64,000 nt of DNA from DRGT01 sp035685445 (GTDB lineage: Archaea; Thermoproteota; Nitrososphaeria; Nitrososphaerales; Nitrosopumilaceae). A model generated the notes under the pieces. That model saw nothing but the letters and a program-made list of their open reading frames with translations, was not told the DNA's origin and ran no database searches. The stretch is from positions 18,419 to 82,418 of the forward strand of contig DASSAK010000008.1 of the NCBI GenBank assembly GCA_035685445.1, read 5' to 3'. Below are positions 42,111 to 51,023 of this stretch, piece by piece; position 1 is the first letter of the stretch, and every line of letters starts with the position of its first letter. The translations under genes and the position numbers were made by a program.

Positions 42111-43774
42111 ATGTATCCTACCTCTTTTGCCATTTTGATTAATTGATCCTTTTTGTCGCCAATTTGATGCAATTCAATCCATTTATTGACAAGCTCGGAA
42201 CCTCCAAGTTCATTTGCTTTTGTTAAAAGTGCTAACCGTCTAGCTTTCAAAGTCGCTTCTCTAAATTGTCTAATTGCTCCTCTTACATCGTCTTGTCCAA
42301 CAATTGCACTTCCTCCAACAAATACTCTTGCGCCATCTGCAAAACAAGAGCCAATATTTTCAAGTGTAACGCCTCCATCAGCCTCAACATAACCTTGGAA
42401 TTGATTTTCATTTAGAGTCTTCATTATTTTGATCATTTTGTCATGTGTTGCTTCAATGTATTTTTGGCCAGACTTGCCAGGTACAACGGACATGACAATT
42501 AATTGATCAAGAGTTGGTAAAAATTTTAAAGACCATACTGGAAGATCAGAATCAGGATTTATTGCAATTCCAACACCAACTCCATTTTGCTTTAGCGTGT
42601 CATGAATTTCACCAAAGCTTGATTCATCACATACTTCTGCGTGAACTGTAATAATGTCACTTCCAGCATCTATGAAATCTTTAACATGTTTTACTGGCTC
42701 ATTGATCATCAAATGAGTGTCAAACGGAATAACTGTTAATGGTCTAAGTTCACGAATTTTGTTGTGATCAAATGTTGTATTTGGAACAAACTGGCCATCC
42801 ATTACATCAAGATGTATGTAGTCTGCTCTTCCGTTGATACACCGCTTTACTTCATTTGCCAAATTAGACATATCACCTGCAATAATGGATGGTGCAATCA
42901 TGAACTGACTATCAAGTTCTAGATCAATAATGGGAGCAATCTCAGGCTTTGGTGCTTGTCCATGCCACTTTGGGTTGTCTTCCATATGTTCAACTGCTTT
43001 TCCTTTGATTGTTCTTGCGATAATCATTGTTGGAACTCCTTTTGTCGAGATTGCTTTTGATAGTGCGTCATTAATTTGTTCAATTCTATGACCATCAATT
43101 TCAATTACATTCCAACCAAATGCACGCCACTTATCGCCAATTTTCCATCGTGATGCGTCCTTCCACATTTCAGATAGATCATCTCCTGCTAATCTCTCAT
43201 CAAGCGGCATTATTTTTTCAGTGTACGAATCTTGTTGAATGAAATTTCTATCCAATATTGCAGTAAGATTATCAACTTGATATTTTGCAGCAGTCATTGC
43301 GGCCTCCCAAACTTGACCTTCATCAGACTCACCATCGCCAATAATTGTAAAGATGTGATGTTTTTTTTCATCTATTTTTGCAGCCAATGCAGCACCAATA
43401 GAAAATGATAATCCTATTCCTAGTGAACCACCACAAAATTCTACTCCAGGACATTTTAGATCAGGATGTCCTTGTAATCTACTTCCAAACTTTCGTAGAG
43501 TTTCAATTTCTGATTCATCAAAATATCCTGCCACTGCCAAATTTGAGAAAAGTCCGGGTGATGCATGTCCTTTTGATAAAACTAACCTGTCACGATCTTC
43601 CCAAAGTGGGTTTTTTGGATCAAAATGCAGATAATTGTTAAACAAAACACCCAGTATTTCTGCCATAGAAAATGAACCTCCAGGGTGTCCAGAAGCTGCA
43701 GATGTGGTGCCTTTGATGACTAATTTTCTTGCTTTGCGCACATGTTTTTTAATTTTATAATAATTTAGACCCAT
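42107..43774 (-). CDS. Transketolase N-terminal subunit fused to ribulose-phosphate 3-epimerase
   Basis: A 555-residue fusion. Residues 1-285 are the thiamine-diphosphate-binding half of transketolase (GHPGGSFSMAEILGVL, LSKGHASPGL and GDGESDEGQVWEAAM with the ThDP motif). From M292 (IAPSIIAGDMSNL) to about 505 is a ribulose-phosphate 3-epimerase barrel (IHLDVMDGQFVPNTTF, THLMI, VVPGKSGQ and YVEADGGV). About 50 further charged residues (KARRLALLTKANELGGSELVNKWI onward) resume transketolase-like sequence, so Rpe seems inserted near the end of TktN. First gene of a three-gene pentose phosphate operon. Confidence 0.92.
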   Translation of the reverse strand: MGLNYYKIKKHVRKARKLVIKGTTSAASGHPGGSFSMAEILGVLFNNYLHFDPKNPLWEDRDRLVLSKGHASPGLFSNLAVAGYFDESEIETLRKFGSRLQGHPDLKCPGVEFCGGSLGIGLSFSIGAALAAKIDEKKHHIFTIIGDGESDEGQVWEAAMTAAKYQVDNLTAILDRNFIQQDSYTEKIMPLDERLAGDDLSEMWKDASRWKIGDKWRAFGWNVIEIDGHRIEQINDALSKAISTKGVPTMIIARTIKGKAVEHMEDNPKWHGQAPKPEIAPIIDLELDSQFMIAPSIIAGDMSNLANEVKRCINGRADYIHLDVMDGQFVPNTTFDHNKIRELRPLTVIPFDTHLMINEPVKHVKDFIDAGSDIITVHAEVCDESSFGEIHDTLKQNGVGVGIAINPDSDLPVWSLKFLPTLDQLIVMSVVPGKSGQKYIEATHDKMIKIMKTLNENQFQGYVEADGGVTLENIGSCFADGARVFVGGSAIVGQDDVRGAIRQFREATLKARRLALLTKANELGGSELVNKWIELHQIGDKKDQLIKMAKEVGYI

Positions 43775-43847
43775 GCGGCTTTTCTCCCCCCAAGAATTAA
43801 TAAAAATCTACTTGAAAATTTTAATCAGATCGAGAAGTATCAATTGT

Positions 43848-44243
43848 ATGGATTTGAAGGGTATGGTGCCACTTGTAATTTACGATAACCAATGTTATCT
43901 TTGCACTAAATTTGCTAAAGTTGTAAATTTTCTTGCAAGAGGAAAATTACTTCTTGTTGGTCATTATTCTTCGCTTGGAGAAAAACTTCGAAATGAGATC
44001 TTGGATTCAAGTGCTCTTGAGATGTTTTGGTTTGTTGATGAAAAAACAGCGTATGGTGGAAGAGCGGCACTTGGACCTTTATTTAATGCAATTTTATCAT
44101 CAAAGAGTTCAAAATCAAGTAATGTAACTATTGAAGAAGCATGTGATACAGAATGCAAAACAGCAAAAGCTGTCTTTATTCGTTCTGCAAGTTTGCTTTC
44201 AAACAGTAAGAAGATAAAATTAGGCCATAGAACTTCTAATTAG
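43848..44243 (+). CDS. DCC-family (DUF393) thiol-disulfide protein
   Basis: I start at the ATG at 43848 because the open frame further up (to 43773) would overlap the divergent transketolase start. IYDNQCYLCTKFAKVVNFLA contains the D-x-x-C-x-x-C pattern of the DCC family, whose members have a thioredoxin-like fold. The rest (MFWFVDEKTAYGGRAALGPL) fits the family. Probably a redox protein; substrate unknown. Confidence 0.85.
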   Translation: MDLKGMVPLVIYDNQCYLCTKFAKVVNFLARGKLLLVGHYSSLGEKLRNEILDSSALEMFWFVDEKTAYGGRAALGPLFNAILSSKSSKSSNVTIEEACDTECKTAKAVFIRSASLLSNSKKIKLGHRTSN

Positions 44244-44652
44244 AAATCTTCATATCCCATTCTGAAAACAATTTAGAACCGCCAAATATTTTACATATTT
44301 TGTCTGCGAGTTTTTCGATATTTACATTTGGTTCAGCAGATATTAGTAACAGATGTCTGCTAATAGGAAAAGGGAAACTTACCAAAACAACTTTATCTCT
44401 TCTACATGCGACATAATTTAATTCTCCAAGCGATTCTTTTTGTTCTCGACGTAAGGAAATTTCAATGACTCTATCCAAAAATTTGTTAAATTTTTCTTTA
44501 TCTTTTTCTAATGGAGAAACCCCAGATTTAAAACCACCAGCTACTAATTTTCCTGATTCATCAATAATTCCAGCAAAGCGGACTCCTTCTTCTTCCATTG
44601 CATCCTTGCATCTAACTTCATAGACTTTGTGTTCGCTTATTTCTTCTGCCAT
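44236..44652 (-). CDS. Roadblock/LC7-like archaeal protein
   Basis: A protein of 138 residues from the ATG at 44652 (an upstream ATG at 44667 adds 5). The layout, with FAGIIDESGKLVAGGF in the first half and LVSFPFPISRHLLLISAEPNVNIEKLADKI later, resembles roadblock/LC7 or profilin-like small proteins, of which ammonia-oxidising archaea have many copies. A regulatory role for small GTPases is possible but unproven. It overlaps the convergent DCC gene by 8 bases. Confidence 0.72.
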   Translation of the reverse strand: MAEEISEHKVYEVRCKDAMEEEGVRFAGIIDESGKLVAGGFKSGVSPLEKDKEKFNKFLDRVIEISLRREQKESLGELNYVACRRDKVVLVSFPFPISRHLLLISAEPNVNIEKLADKICKIFGGSKLFSEWDMKISN

Positions 44653-44871
44653 GTGGTTACTTCTCAATTTAAGTAAATAAAGATAAGTCTGGTATGTTGG
44701 GACGCCATATTCATGATTCTTTTTTCTTTCTATTGTAAAAAATAATAAATAATTTCAAGGATTTTTCTCATTACAGAAAATTTTTTCACACATAATTAGA
44801 TTTTAGTCTAAATAAGCCCAATTCTATAATTAGAAAGTCAGAACTACATATAAAAAACAAAAAAACCAAGT

Positions 44872-45057
44872 ATGACCCTCCAAATGACATGTAGAGGTAT
44901 TTGTGAAAGGTATAGGGCTGAAAAAAGCAGGTATCAGATTGGAATAAAGCGCTGTACTTCTTGTGATGTTTACTTGCAATGCCAAGAAATTAGCTGTCCT
45001 TGTTGTGGAACACAGCTACGTTCAAAAAGAAAAGCAAAAATTCGTTTGCAAAACTAG
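44872..45057 (+). CDS. Small zinc-ribbon protein
   Basis: A 61-residue protein with four CxxC-like pairs: CRGIC, CTSC, CQEISCPCC. The pattern CTSCDVYLQC...CPCCG indicates a zinc ribbon, and the C-terminus is basic (RSKRKAKIRLQN). A nucleic-acid-binding role is likely. TATA-like ACATATAAAA (about 44843-44852) precedes it. It ends 1 base before the convergent zinc-finger ORF at 45059. Confidence 0.78.
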   Translation: MTLQMTCRGICERYRAEKSRYQIGIKRCTSCDVYLQCQEISCPCCGTQLRSKRKAKIRLQN

Positions 45058-45058
45058 A

Positions 45059-45187
45059 TCAATATCCTCTACTATTCCTATCTGGTTTGTCAACATTTGA
45101 ATTTCTGAATCCATGTTTTTCCATCATGTGATTTAAGAATCGAATATCGTCTTCAAATTGTTGACCACACACAGAACAGTTAGCCAT
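45059..45187 (-). CDS. 42-residue C2H2-type zinc-finger peptide
   Basis: ATG to TGA frame that reads MANCSVCGQQFEDDIRFLNH followed by MMEKHGFRNSN. The spacing C-x2-C-x12-H-x4-H is that of a single classical zinc finger. It converges with the zinc-ribbon gene with only 1 base between their stops. Coding is supported by the exact finger spacing; function is unknown. Confidence 0.65.
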   Translation of the reverse strand: MANCSVCGQQFEDDIRFLNHMMEKHGFRNSNVDKPDRNSRGY

Positions 45188-45236
45188 ATTAAAATCAGAA
45201 TGTTTGTATCATAAAAATTTGTGTAAAATTAAAAAT

Positions 45237-45350
45237 GCCAGCACTATTGCTTCCCAAGAGCTCTCGCATCTTAGTAACACAACAGCGACATTAGGTTTGA
45301 CTTCCAAGTTCGGAATGGGATTGGGTCGCACCCTAACGCTATGGCCGGCT
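45237..45350 (-). rRNA. rrf: 5S ribosomal RNA, not linked to 16S/23S
   Basis: Minus-strand 5S rRNA. The conserved loop-C region CCCAATCCCATTCCGAACTT is visible at 45307-45326, the 5' end AGCCGGCCATAGCG and the 3' end GTGCTGGC pair to form helix I. Length about 114 bases. No 16S or 23S rRNA lies nearby, so 5S is transcribed alone. Exact ends are uncertain by 1-3 bases. Confidence 0.93.
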
Positions 45351-45416
45351 TGAATAATATTTGTTGGATGGTATCTATTAACCTAACGCAATTTGAACTA
45401 AATTTTTAGCCAAAGA

Positions 45417-45433
45417 GGTATAAAGTATATACC
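45417..45433 (+). promoter_or_regulatory. Promoter dyad upstream of rli1
   Basis: GGTATAAAGTATATACC contains the TATA box of rli1 inside a 6-base inverted repeat (GGTATA/TATACC) and ends 13 bases before the ATG. Confidence 0.4.
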
Positions 45434-45446
45434 AACCGTATATCTC

Positions 45447-47231
45447 ATGACGCATCGTGTTGCTGTACTTGACAAAGAACTTTGTCAGCCAAAAAAATGT
45501 GGATTAGAATGCATAAAATATTGTCCAGTTAATAAATCAGGAGCAGACTGTATTATACTCAACGAGGACATAAAAAAAGCACAAATTGATGAGAATCTTT
45601 GCAATGGTTGTGGAATTTGTGTAAAGGTTTGTCCGTTTGATGCAATCACGATTGTGAATTTAGCTACAGAGTTAGCAACTGACAAAGTTCATCAATATGG
45701 AATTAATTCATTTAGACTTTACAGATTGCCTACTCCAAAAAAAGGCGAAGTGGTTGGGTTACTTGGAAGAAATGGAATGGGTAAAAGTACTGTAGTCAAT
45801 ATTCTTTCTGGAAACATAAAACCAAACTTGGGAAATTATACAGAACCGCCAGACTGGGAAGATATTTTAAAATACTATTCCGGAACGGAATTAAAATCTC
45901 ATTTTGAAAAAATTAAGGATGGCCACATAAAGGCATCAATAAAACCACAGCAAGTATACCAAATTGCAGAGGCATTTGATGGAACTGGTAAGGAATTACT
46001 TGAAAAATATGATGAAAGAGGAGTTTCAAGTCAATTAATCAAAGAATTAGGATTAGAAAATTCTATGGAGAATGGCTTAAAGGAGCTAAGTGGGGGGGAG
46101 CTACAACGATTAGCGGTGGCAGTTGCAGTTTCAAAGGATGCTGATTTTTATTTTTTTGATGAGCCGTCTTCTTACAATGATGTTTTTCAAAGAACACGAG
46201 TTGCAAAAACAATTCAAAACCTAACCAAAATTGGAAAGACAGTAATGGTAGTTGAACACGATTTAACACTACTTGATTATCTGAGTGATTATATCGAAGT
46301 GTTGTATGGAGAGCCAGCCGCATATGGAATTGTTTCTAGTGTTTTATCAACCAAGGTAGGGATTAACGTATTTTTGGATGGTTATCTACCAAGTGAAAAT
46401 GTAAGATTTAGAGATAAAAAATTCACATTTGATGTTTCATCGTCATCAGACGAGTTTTTAGAAGGAAATGATGTAATTTCGTATCCTGTTATTGAAAAAA
46501 AGTATCCTTCATTTTCGGTTTTAATTGAACCAGGCAAAGTAAGAAAAGGCGAGGTTGTTGGAATCATAGGTGCAAACGCACTAGGAAAAACCACCATGAT
46601 GAAAATGATTGCAGGTGTTGAAAATCCTGATTCTGGTGAAATAGACAAGAAGGTAAAGATTGCATACAAACCGCAATATCTTCAAAATGATATCGATGTT
46701 GATGTTATATCTGTTTTAGACAAAGCAAATGAAGGACAAATTGAGGGTAGTCAAGCAGAAGAACAGATTATCGATCCTCTTAAAATAAAAAAACTCTACA
46801 ACAAATCAATAAAAAACTTGTCAGGTGGAGAACTGCAAAAAGTGGCAGTGGCATCATGTCTTTTACAAAAAGTTGATCTTTATGCGCTTGATGAACCATC
46901 TGCATTTTTAGACGTAGAAGATAGAATTACAGTTGGAAAGTTTATTCAGAAATTTGTTCGTTCTTATGGAAAATCAGCAATTGTAATCGATCATGACTTG
47001 CAACTAATGGACTTAGTTTCAGATACAATGATAATTTTTGAAGGCACGTCAGGTCGTAAAGGACATGCAACATCACCTCTTTCAAAATCTGAAGCCATGA
47101 ATAGGTTCTTAAAATCATTAGACATGTCATTTAGAAGAGATGAAAAAAGCCTTAGACCACGTGTCAATAAAGTTGACAGCAGATTAGATAAACAACAAAA
47201 AATTTCAGGAAATTTCTATTATAAAAAGTAA
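45447..47231 (+). CDS. rli1: Ribosome recycling ATPase ABCE1/Rli1
   Basis: Splits ribosomes after termination. The N-terminal iron-sulfur domain has two clusters (CQPKKCGLECIKYCP and CNGCGICVKVCP). Two ABC nucleotide-binding domains follow with Walker A motifs GRNGMGKST and GANALGKTT, and signature motifs LSGGELQRLAVA and LSGGELQKVAVA, plus the hinge near the C-terminus. 594 residues, normal for the family. Confidence 0.98.
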   Translation: MTHRVAVLDKELCQPKKCGLECIKYCPVNKSGADCIILNEDIKKAQIDENLCNGCGICVKVCPFDAITIVNLATELATDKVHQYGINSFRLYRLPTPKKGEVVGLLGRNGMGKSTVVNILSGNIKPNLGNYTEPPDWEDILKYYSGTELKSHFEKIKDGHIKASIKPQQVYQIAEAFDGTGKELLEKYDERGVSSQLIKELGLENSMENGLKELSGGELQRLAVAVAVSKDADFYFFDEPSSYNDVFQRTRVAKTIQNLTKIGKTVMVVEHDLTLLDYLSDYIEVLYGEPAAYGIVSSVLSTKVGINVFLDGYLPSENVRFRDKKFTFDVSSSSDEFLEGNDVISYPVIEKKYPSFSVLIEPGKVRKGEVVGIIGANALGKTTMMKMIAGVENPDSGEIDKKVKIAYKPQYLQNDIDVDVISVLDKANEGQIEGSQAEEQIIDPLKIKKLYNKSIKNLSGGELQKVAVASCLLQKVDLYALDEPSAFLDVEDRITVGKFIQKFVRSYGKSAIVIDHDLQLMDLVSDTMIIFEGTSGRKGHATSPLSKSEAMNRFLKSLDMSFRRDEKSLRPRVNKVDSRLDKQQKISGNFYYKK

Positions 47232-47238
47232 ATTTTTC

Positions 47239-47451
47239 ATGTCAGAATCAACAAAACAAAGAAGTAGATTTTGGTATGTTCTGCCAATTATATTTTGTAT
47301 ATTTGGTGGAGTAATAGCATATTTCATAATCAGGTGGGATGATCCTACAAAAGCAAAGAACTGTTTTTGGCTTGGAGTTATTTTGTTTATAAGCTATATT
47401 TCGTACTATGTTGTATTTTCATTAATGATAGACATGTTTGAGTTTTCATAA
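47239..47451 (+). CDS. Small two-helix membrane protein
   Basis: A 70-residue protein with transmembrane segments at about 12-31 (WYVLPIIFCIFGGVIAYFII) and 42-65 (FWLGVILFISYISYYVVFSL). It follows rli1 by 7 bases and is followed by another small membrane peptide gene at 47453. Function unknown. Confidence 0.7.
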   Translation: MSESTKQRSRFWYVLPIIFCIFGGVIAYFIIRWDDPTKAKNCFWLGVILFISYISYYVVFSLMIDMFEFS

Positions 47452-47452
47452 A

Positions 47453-47551
47453 ATGACTACAGAGTGGGGAGAATATATCATGATTGCTGCAATTATTGCA
47501 GCCGTAGCTATCTTTGTTGGAAGCAGAATCTTTATGGCTTTTAGAAAATAA
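47453..47551 (+). CDS. 32-residue single-pass membrane peptide
   Basis: ATG to TAA frame: MTTEWGEYI, a hydrophobic helix (MIAAIIAAVAIFVGSRIFMA) and basic FRK. It starts 1 base after the preceding small membrane protein gene, suggesting that the two are co-expressed. Confidence 0.55.
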   Translation: MTTEWGEYIMIAAIIAAVAIFVGSRIFMAFRK

Positions 47552-47560
47552 TGTCTTAAA

Positions 47561-48247
47561 TTGACAAATGAATCTCCAAAAAAACTAGTACCAAAATTTT
47601 TTGATAATACAGCAAACACATATGATAAAATTGCCGTATGGTGCACATTTAGCAAGGATAGATATTGGAAAAACGAAATTGTAAGGCATACGGAAGGAAA
47701 ATTAATTTTAGATTTGGCTTGTGGAACAGGAATTTTAACAAGAAAAATTGCAGAAAAATTTCCAAATTCTAAAGTTATTGGAGTCGATATTACTGAAAGC
47801 TATCTTCAATTGGCAAAGAAAAATTCCATATCATTCAATAATATTGATTACATCCTTCAAGACGCAGAAAATCTAAATCTTGATTCAAAATTTGATTGTA
47901 TTACATCATCATACATTCCAAAATATTGTGATGCAAAAATTCTTGTAAAAAAATGTGTTGAACACCTAAACCCTGGTGGAAAAATTATTTTTCATGATTT
48001 TACTTATCCAAAAAATTTTCTTCATAGAAAACTCTGGAATTTTTATTTTGTTATATTGAATTTTATAGGATTTTTTATTCCAAGCTGGAAAGAAGCATTC
48101 GAAAAACTTCCAAAATTGATAAGATCAAGTACTTGGATGGATAGTTATTCTAATGCGATGAAAAAAAATGGTCTTGTTGTAGAACAGCATTCTCTAACTT
48201 ATGATTCTTCAGCAATATTGATTGGCACTAGTAAAATCTCAGAATAA
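47561..48247 (+). CDS. UbiE-like SAM-dependent methyltransferase
   Basis: Class I methyltransferase of 228 residues that starts at TTG. Motif I is ILDLACGTGILTRKIA, motif II region VIGVDITESYLQLAKK, motif post-II YILQDAENLNL and motif III LNPGGKIIFHDFTYPK. The opening FFDNTANTYDKIAVWCTFSKDRYWK is like UbiE/MenG quinone methylases. A role in menaquinone-type quinone synthesis is plausible. It overlaps the convergent gene by 20 bases. Confidence 0.85.
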   Translation: MTNESPKKLVPKFFDNTANTYDKIAVWCTFSKDRYWKNEIVRHTEGKLILDLACGTGILTRKIAEKFPNSKVIGVDITESYLQLAKKNSISFNNIDYILQDAENLNLDSKFDCITSSYIPKYCDAKILVKKCVEHLNPGGKIIFHDFTYPKNFLHRKLWNFYFVILNFIGFFIPSWKEAFEKLPKLIRSSTWMDSYSNAMKKNGLVVEQHSLTYDSSAILIGTSKISE

Positions 48248-48914
48248 AGAAGAGTGCAGTTCCCGCAATCACACCAAATGTTATTATTTTTAGAATAATT
48301 TCTTTTTTATGAATTAAAGAAACGTTTCCAAAATTTCTTTTGAGTTCTTTGTATCTTCTTGAGTTTATTATCAAAACATAAGTAACAAGTGCTGAGACTG
48401 CAGAAAGTGCCAATGTTTCAACGGAAATAGAATTTGTTTGTATTGCGGAACCAGCAAATACTGGTAAAACACCCCAAGAGATTACCGTTGAAATGTTATT
48501 GTGAAATTTTCCGCCAAATAATTCCAAATTATATGCAAATAGAAAGAATCCTTCTGCAATTCCAATTGGAATCAATAGTGGAGAATCTAAAAATGCATAG
48601 TATAATCCTAAAGTAAATGCAATTCCTAAAGCAACTATTGAGACCATCCAAAGTTTTCTTTTAGGAAGATTTCCCCAAGGTTTAGTTTTTCCGCCCACTG
48701 CATCAAGACAGTGTGCAGCTACTCCAACTGATAAGAAGTATACAATACAAATTGTCCCAAGCCTATCTAATTCAAAACTACCCGAAAGAGATCCCCAAAC
48801 TGCAAAACAGGTAACAATACTAGTGTATGGGAGAAAAAGAATACCTATACTAATCCTAAAGTTTCGCGAGCCAAACTTGGGGACAAACCATTCAGAAAGT
48901 CTATCAGTTTGCAC
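48228..48914 (-). CDS. UbiA-like polytopic membrane protein
   Basis: A 228-residue membrane protein with about seven hydrophobic segments. The loop AAHCLDAVGGKTKPWGNLPKR resembles a degenerate aspartate-rich loop of UbiA prenyltransferases followed by the conserved basic patch, and YNLELFGGKFHN may represent the second. If so, it attaches a prenyl chain to an aromatic or lipid acceptor. The first Asp motif is imperfect and the assignment is tentative. Adjacent to a UbiE-like methyltransferase. Confidence 0.6.
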   Translation of the reverse strand: MQTDRLSEWFVPKFGSRNFRISIGILFLPYTSIVTCFAVWGSLSGSFELDRLGTICIVYFLSVGVAAHCLDAVGGKTKPWGNLPKRKLWMVSIVALGIAFTLGLYYAFLDSPLLIPIGIAEGFFLFAYNLELFGGKFHNNISTVISWGVLPVFAGSAIQTNSISVETLALSAVSALVTYVLIINSRRYKELKRNFGNVSLIHKKEIILKIITFGVIAGTALFFILRFY

Positions 48915-49000
48915 AATAATTTATGGAAATCGTTGTTTATATGGTAACCAGTTTTTGAATAAAAAATACATTATTTATTACCAAAAAATGAATCTAATTC

Positions 49001-49375
49001 ATGAAGCGCTATCAAAAATTTATTAAAAAAGGAATTAACGAGCCATTATCTAAAGTTCCATTTCATAGCAAGGCTCCAATCAAACGTTTATCTATGCTAA
49101 GTAAAAAATTAATTCCAAAATCTAGTACTCATGTTGCAGTTCATTTTGTGAATTCAAAGAAAAAAATGCCAGAATATAGTGTTCTGCATAAACATAATCA
49201 TGATGAAATAAATTTAATTTTATCAGAGGATGAAAAATTAACATATCAAATTCAATTAGAAGATGAAATTTACAAAGTTTCATCCCCATCCACCGTATTT
49301 ATTCCAAAAGGCATAAATCACAAGGCAAAAGTAATTTCTGGAAAAGGAATTTTTGTGTGTATAATACTAAAATAG
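49001..49375 (+). CDS. Cupin-fold protein
   Basis: A 124-residue small beta-barrel protein. HKHNHDEINLIL supplies the histidines of cupin motif 1 and IPKGINHKAKV those of motif 2. It probably binds a divalent metal. Substrate unknown. The basic N-terminus before residue 40 is not part of the barrel. Confidence 0.8.
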   Translation: MKRYQKFIKKGINEPLSKVPFHSKAPIKRLSMLSKKLIPKSSTHVAVHFVNSKKKMPEYSVLHKHNHDEINLILSEDEKLTYQIQLEDEIYKVSSPSTVFIPKGINHKAKVISGKGIFVCIILK

Positions 49376-49393
49376 TTACTAGAATTGACAAAA

Positions 49394-50221
49394 ATGCTAA
49401 AGCGGGCACTTGAAGGTGTCCTAACAGATCAAGAAAGCGAAGAACTGTTTTCAGCATTTGATCAGATTGGAGACATCATAGTGATTAGGATTCCAGATGC
49501 ATTACTTTCAAAGAAAAAAGTAATTGGAGAAACTTTGTTAAAACAAGTCTCTACAGCAAGATCTGTTTTTTATCAATCCTCAGATGTTTCGGGTGATTTT
49601 AGAACAAGAACATTAGAATTACTTGCAGGAGAAGACAAAACAGAAACTGAATACAAAGAATTTGGATGCAGGTTTTTAGTTGATGTTGAAAAAGCATTTT
49701 TTTCACCTAGACTATCAACTGAGCGAGAACGAATTGCAGATATTGTTAGAGATGGAGAAACAATCATCAATATGTTTGGTGGAGTAGGTATGTTTTCAAT
49801 TCTTGCTGCAAAGAACAAAAAATGTACCGTATATAGCATTGACATAAATCCCATAGCCTCAAAATTGTGTGAAAAAAATATTTCCATAAACAAACTCGCA
49901 GGAAATGTAATTTCTCTTAATGGGAATGCCGCTCAAATTGTAAATGAGTGTTTAAGAGAAAAAGGGGATAGGACACTAATGCTACTTCCTGAAAAATCTG
50001 ATGAATTTTTAGAATCTGCAATTCTTGCAACAAAAAATGGTGGAACAATTCATTATTACTCTCACACACATGCAGACAAAAAACAAAATGCGCCAAAACT
50101 TTCAGAGGAGCATTTTCTAGAGATCATGCCAATAAAATCAGAAATTCTTGGTTCAAAAATTGTTAGAGCGGTTGGGCCTCATTATTATCAAACTGTTGTT
50201 GATGTAAAAATTACAAAATAA
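49394..50221 (+). CDS. trm5: Trm5-type tRNA (guanine-N1)-methyltransferase
   Basis: Archaeal/eukaryal Trm5 methylates G37 of tRNA next to the anticodon. The FGCRFLVDVEKAFFSPRLSTERERI block, the SAM motif IINMFGGVGMFSILAA, VYSIDINPIAS and the catalytic region MLLPEKSDEFL (usual form N-x-P-x-S) are clear. About 275 residues. The ATG at 49394 is preferred; a TTG at 49385 precedes it. Confidence 0.88.
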   Translation: MLKRALEGVLTDQESEELFSAFDQIGDIIVIRIPDALLSKKKVIGETLLKQVSTARSVFYQSSDVSGDFRTRTLELLAGEDKTETEYKEFGCRFLVDVEKAFFSPRLSTERERIADIVRDGETIINMFGGVGMFSILAAKNKKCTVYSIDINPIASKLCEKNISINKLAGNVISLNGNAAQIVNECLREKGDRTLMLLPEKSDEFLESAILATKNGGTIHYYSHTHADKKQNAPKLSEEHFLEIMPIKSEILGSKIVRAVGPHYYQTVVDVKITK

Positions 50222-50446
50222 TTATTTTTCATCATCAAATGTAATTGATGATGGAGTAGATTTGGTAGTTGCCATAGTGTAACCTATCCACGCCACTACA
50301 CCCAACAACCCACCAGCAATCATTAAAACTGATAATTGCAAAACAACACCACTCCATTCAGATAACATTAGAAGATAGGCATAGATAAAAAATGCACTAA
50401 TACATAAGATGAAAATTGTTATTCCCATTCCTTTACGTTTGTTCAT
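50222..50446 (-). CDS. Small two-helix membrane protein
   Basis: A 74-residue protein with transmembrane segments (ITIFILCISAFFIYAYLLML and VVLQLSVLMIAGGLLGVVAWI) and a polar C-terminus. Its stop abuts the convergent trm5 stop. Function unknown. Confidence 0.68.
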   Translation of the reverse strand: MNKRKGMGITIFILCISAFFIYAYLLMLSEWSGVVLQLSVLMIAGGLLGVVAWIGYTMATTKSTPSSITFDDEK

Positions 50447-50472
50447 TGCGCTACAAGTTTGGTGTGAGTTAT

Positions 50473-50985
50473 TTATCTTTTTGAACTAGGATCAAATTCT
50501 ATTGCCATAAGATAGGCGTCTTCGCCATCACGATAGTATGTCTTTAACCTTTGTTTTATAATAAATCCCATTTTTTCATATAATCGTACAGCATCTGTGT
50601 TACTACATCTAACTTCTAGGTAGAGTTCATCACATTTTTTTGATTTAACACCGTTCATAGCTTCTTCCACTAGAACGCGACCAATTCCTTTTCTTCTATG
50701 TTCATCTAAAACTGCAACAGATACAACATGTCCTTTTTTGACAAATCCTAATTTTTTAAAATTTGAAAATCCGTATTCTGTTTTGCACATGATATAGCCC
50801 ACATGTTTTCCTTTAATCTCAGCTACAATGAATGCTTCTGGAAGCTCAGCCAGCAAACTTTCATAGAAGTAATCAGAATAATGTTCTGGTAGAGTTTTCA
50901 AGTTGATTTCCATTACTGGAATAAGATCACCTAATTCTGCTCGTCTTACCGCGCATTCTCCTATCTCTCTAAGAATTACCTGCAC
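50473..50985 (-). CDS. rimI: RimI-type N-terminal acetyltransferase
   Basis: GNAT-fold acetyltransferase of the archaeal Ard1/RimI group that acetylates protein N-termini. The acetyl-CoA motif RRKGIGRVLVEEAM, the preceding VVSVAVLDEHR strand and EVRCSNTDAVRLYEKMGF are diagnostic. 170 residues. The S2P gene diverges from it. Confidence 0.93.
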   Translation of the reverse strand: MQVILREIGECAVRRAELGDLIPVMEINLKTLPEHYSDYFYESLLAELPEAFIVAEIKGKHVGYIMCKTEYGFSNFKKLGFVKKGHVVSVAVLDEHRRKGIGRVLVEEAMNGVKSKKCDELYLEVRCSNTDAVRLYEKMGFIIKQRLKTYYRDGEDAYLMAIEFDPSSKR

Positions 50986-51023
50986 AAGAATAGGAAATAG
51001 CTATCAAATATTTAATTTTGAGC

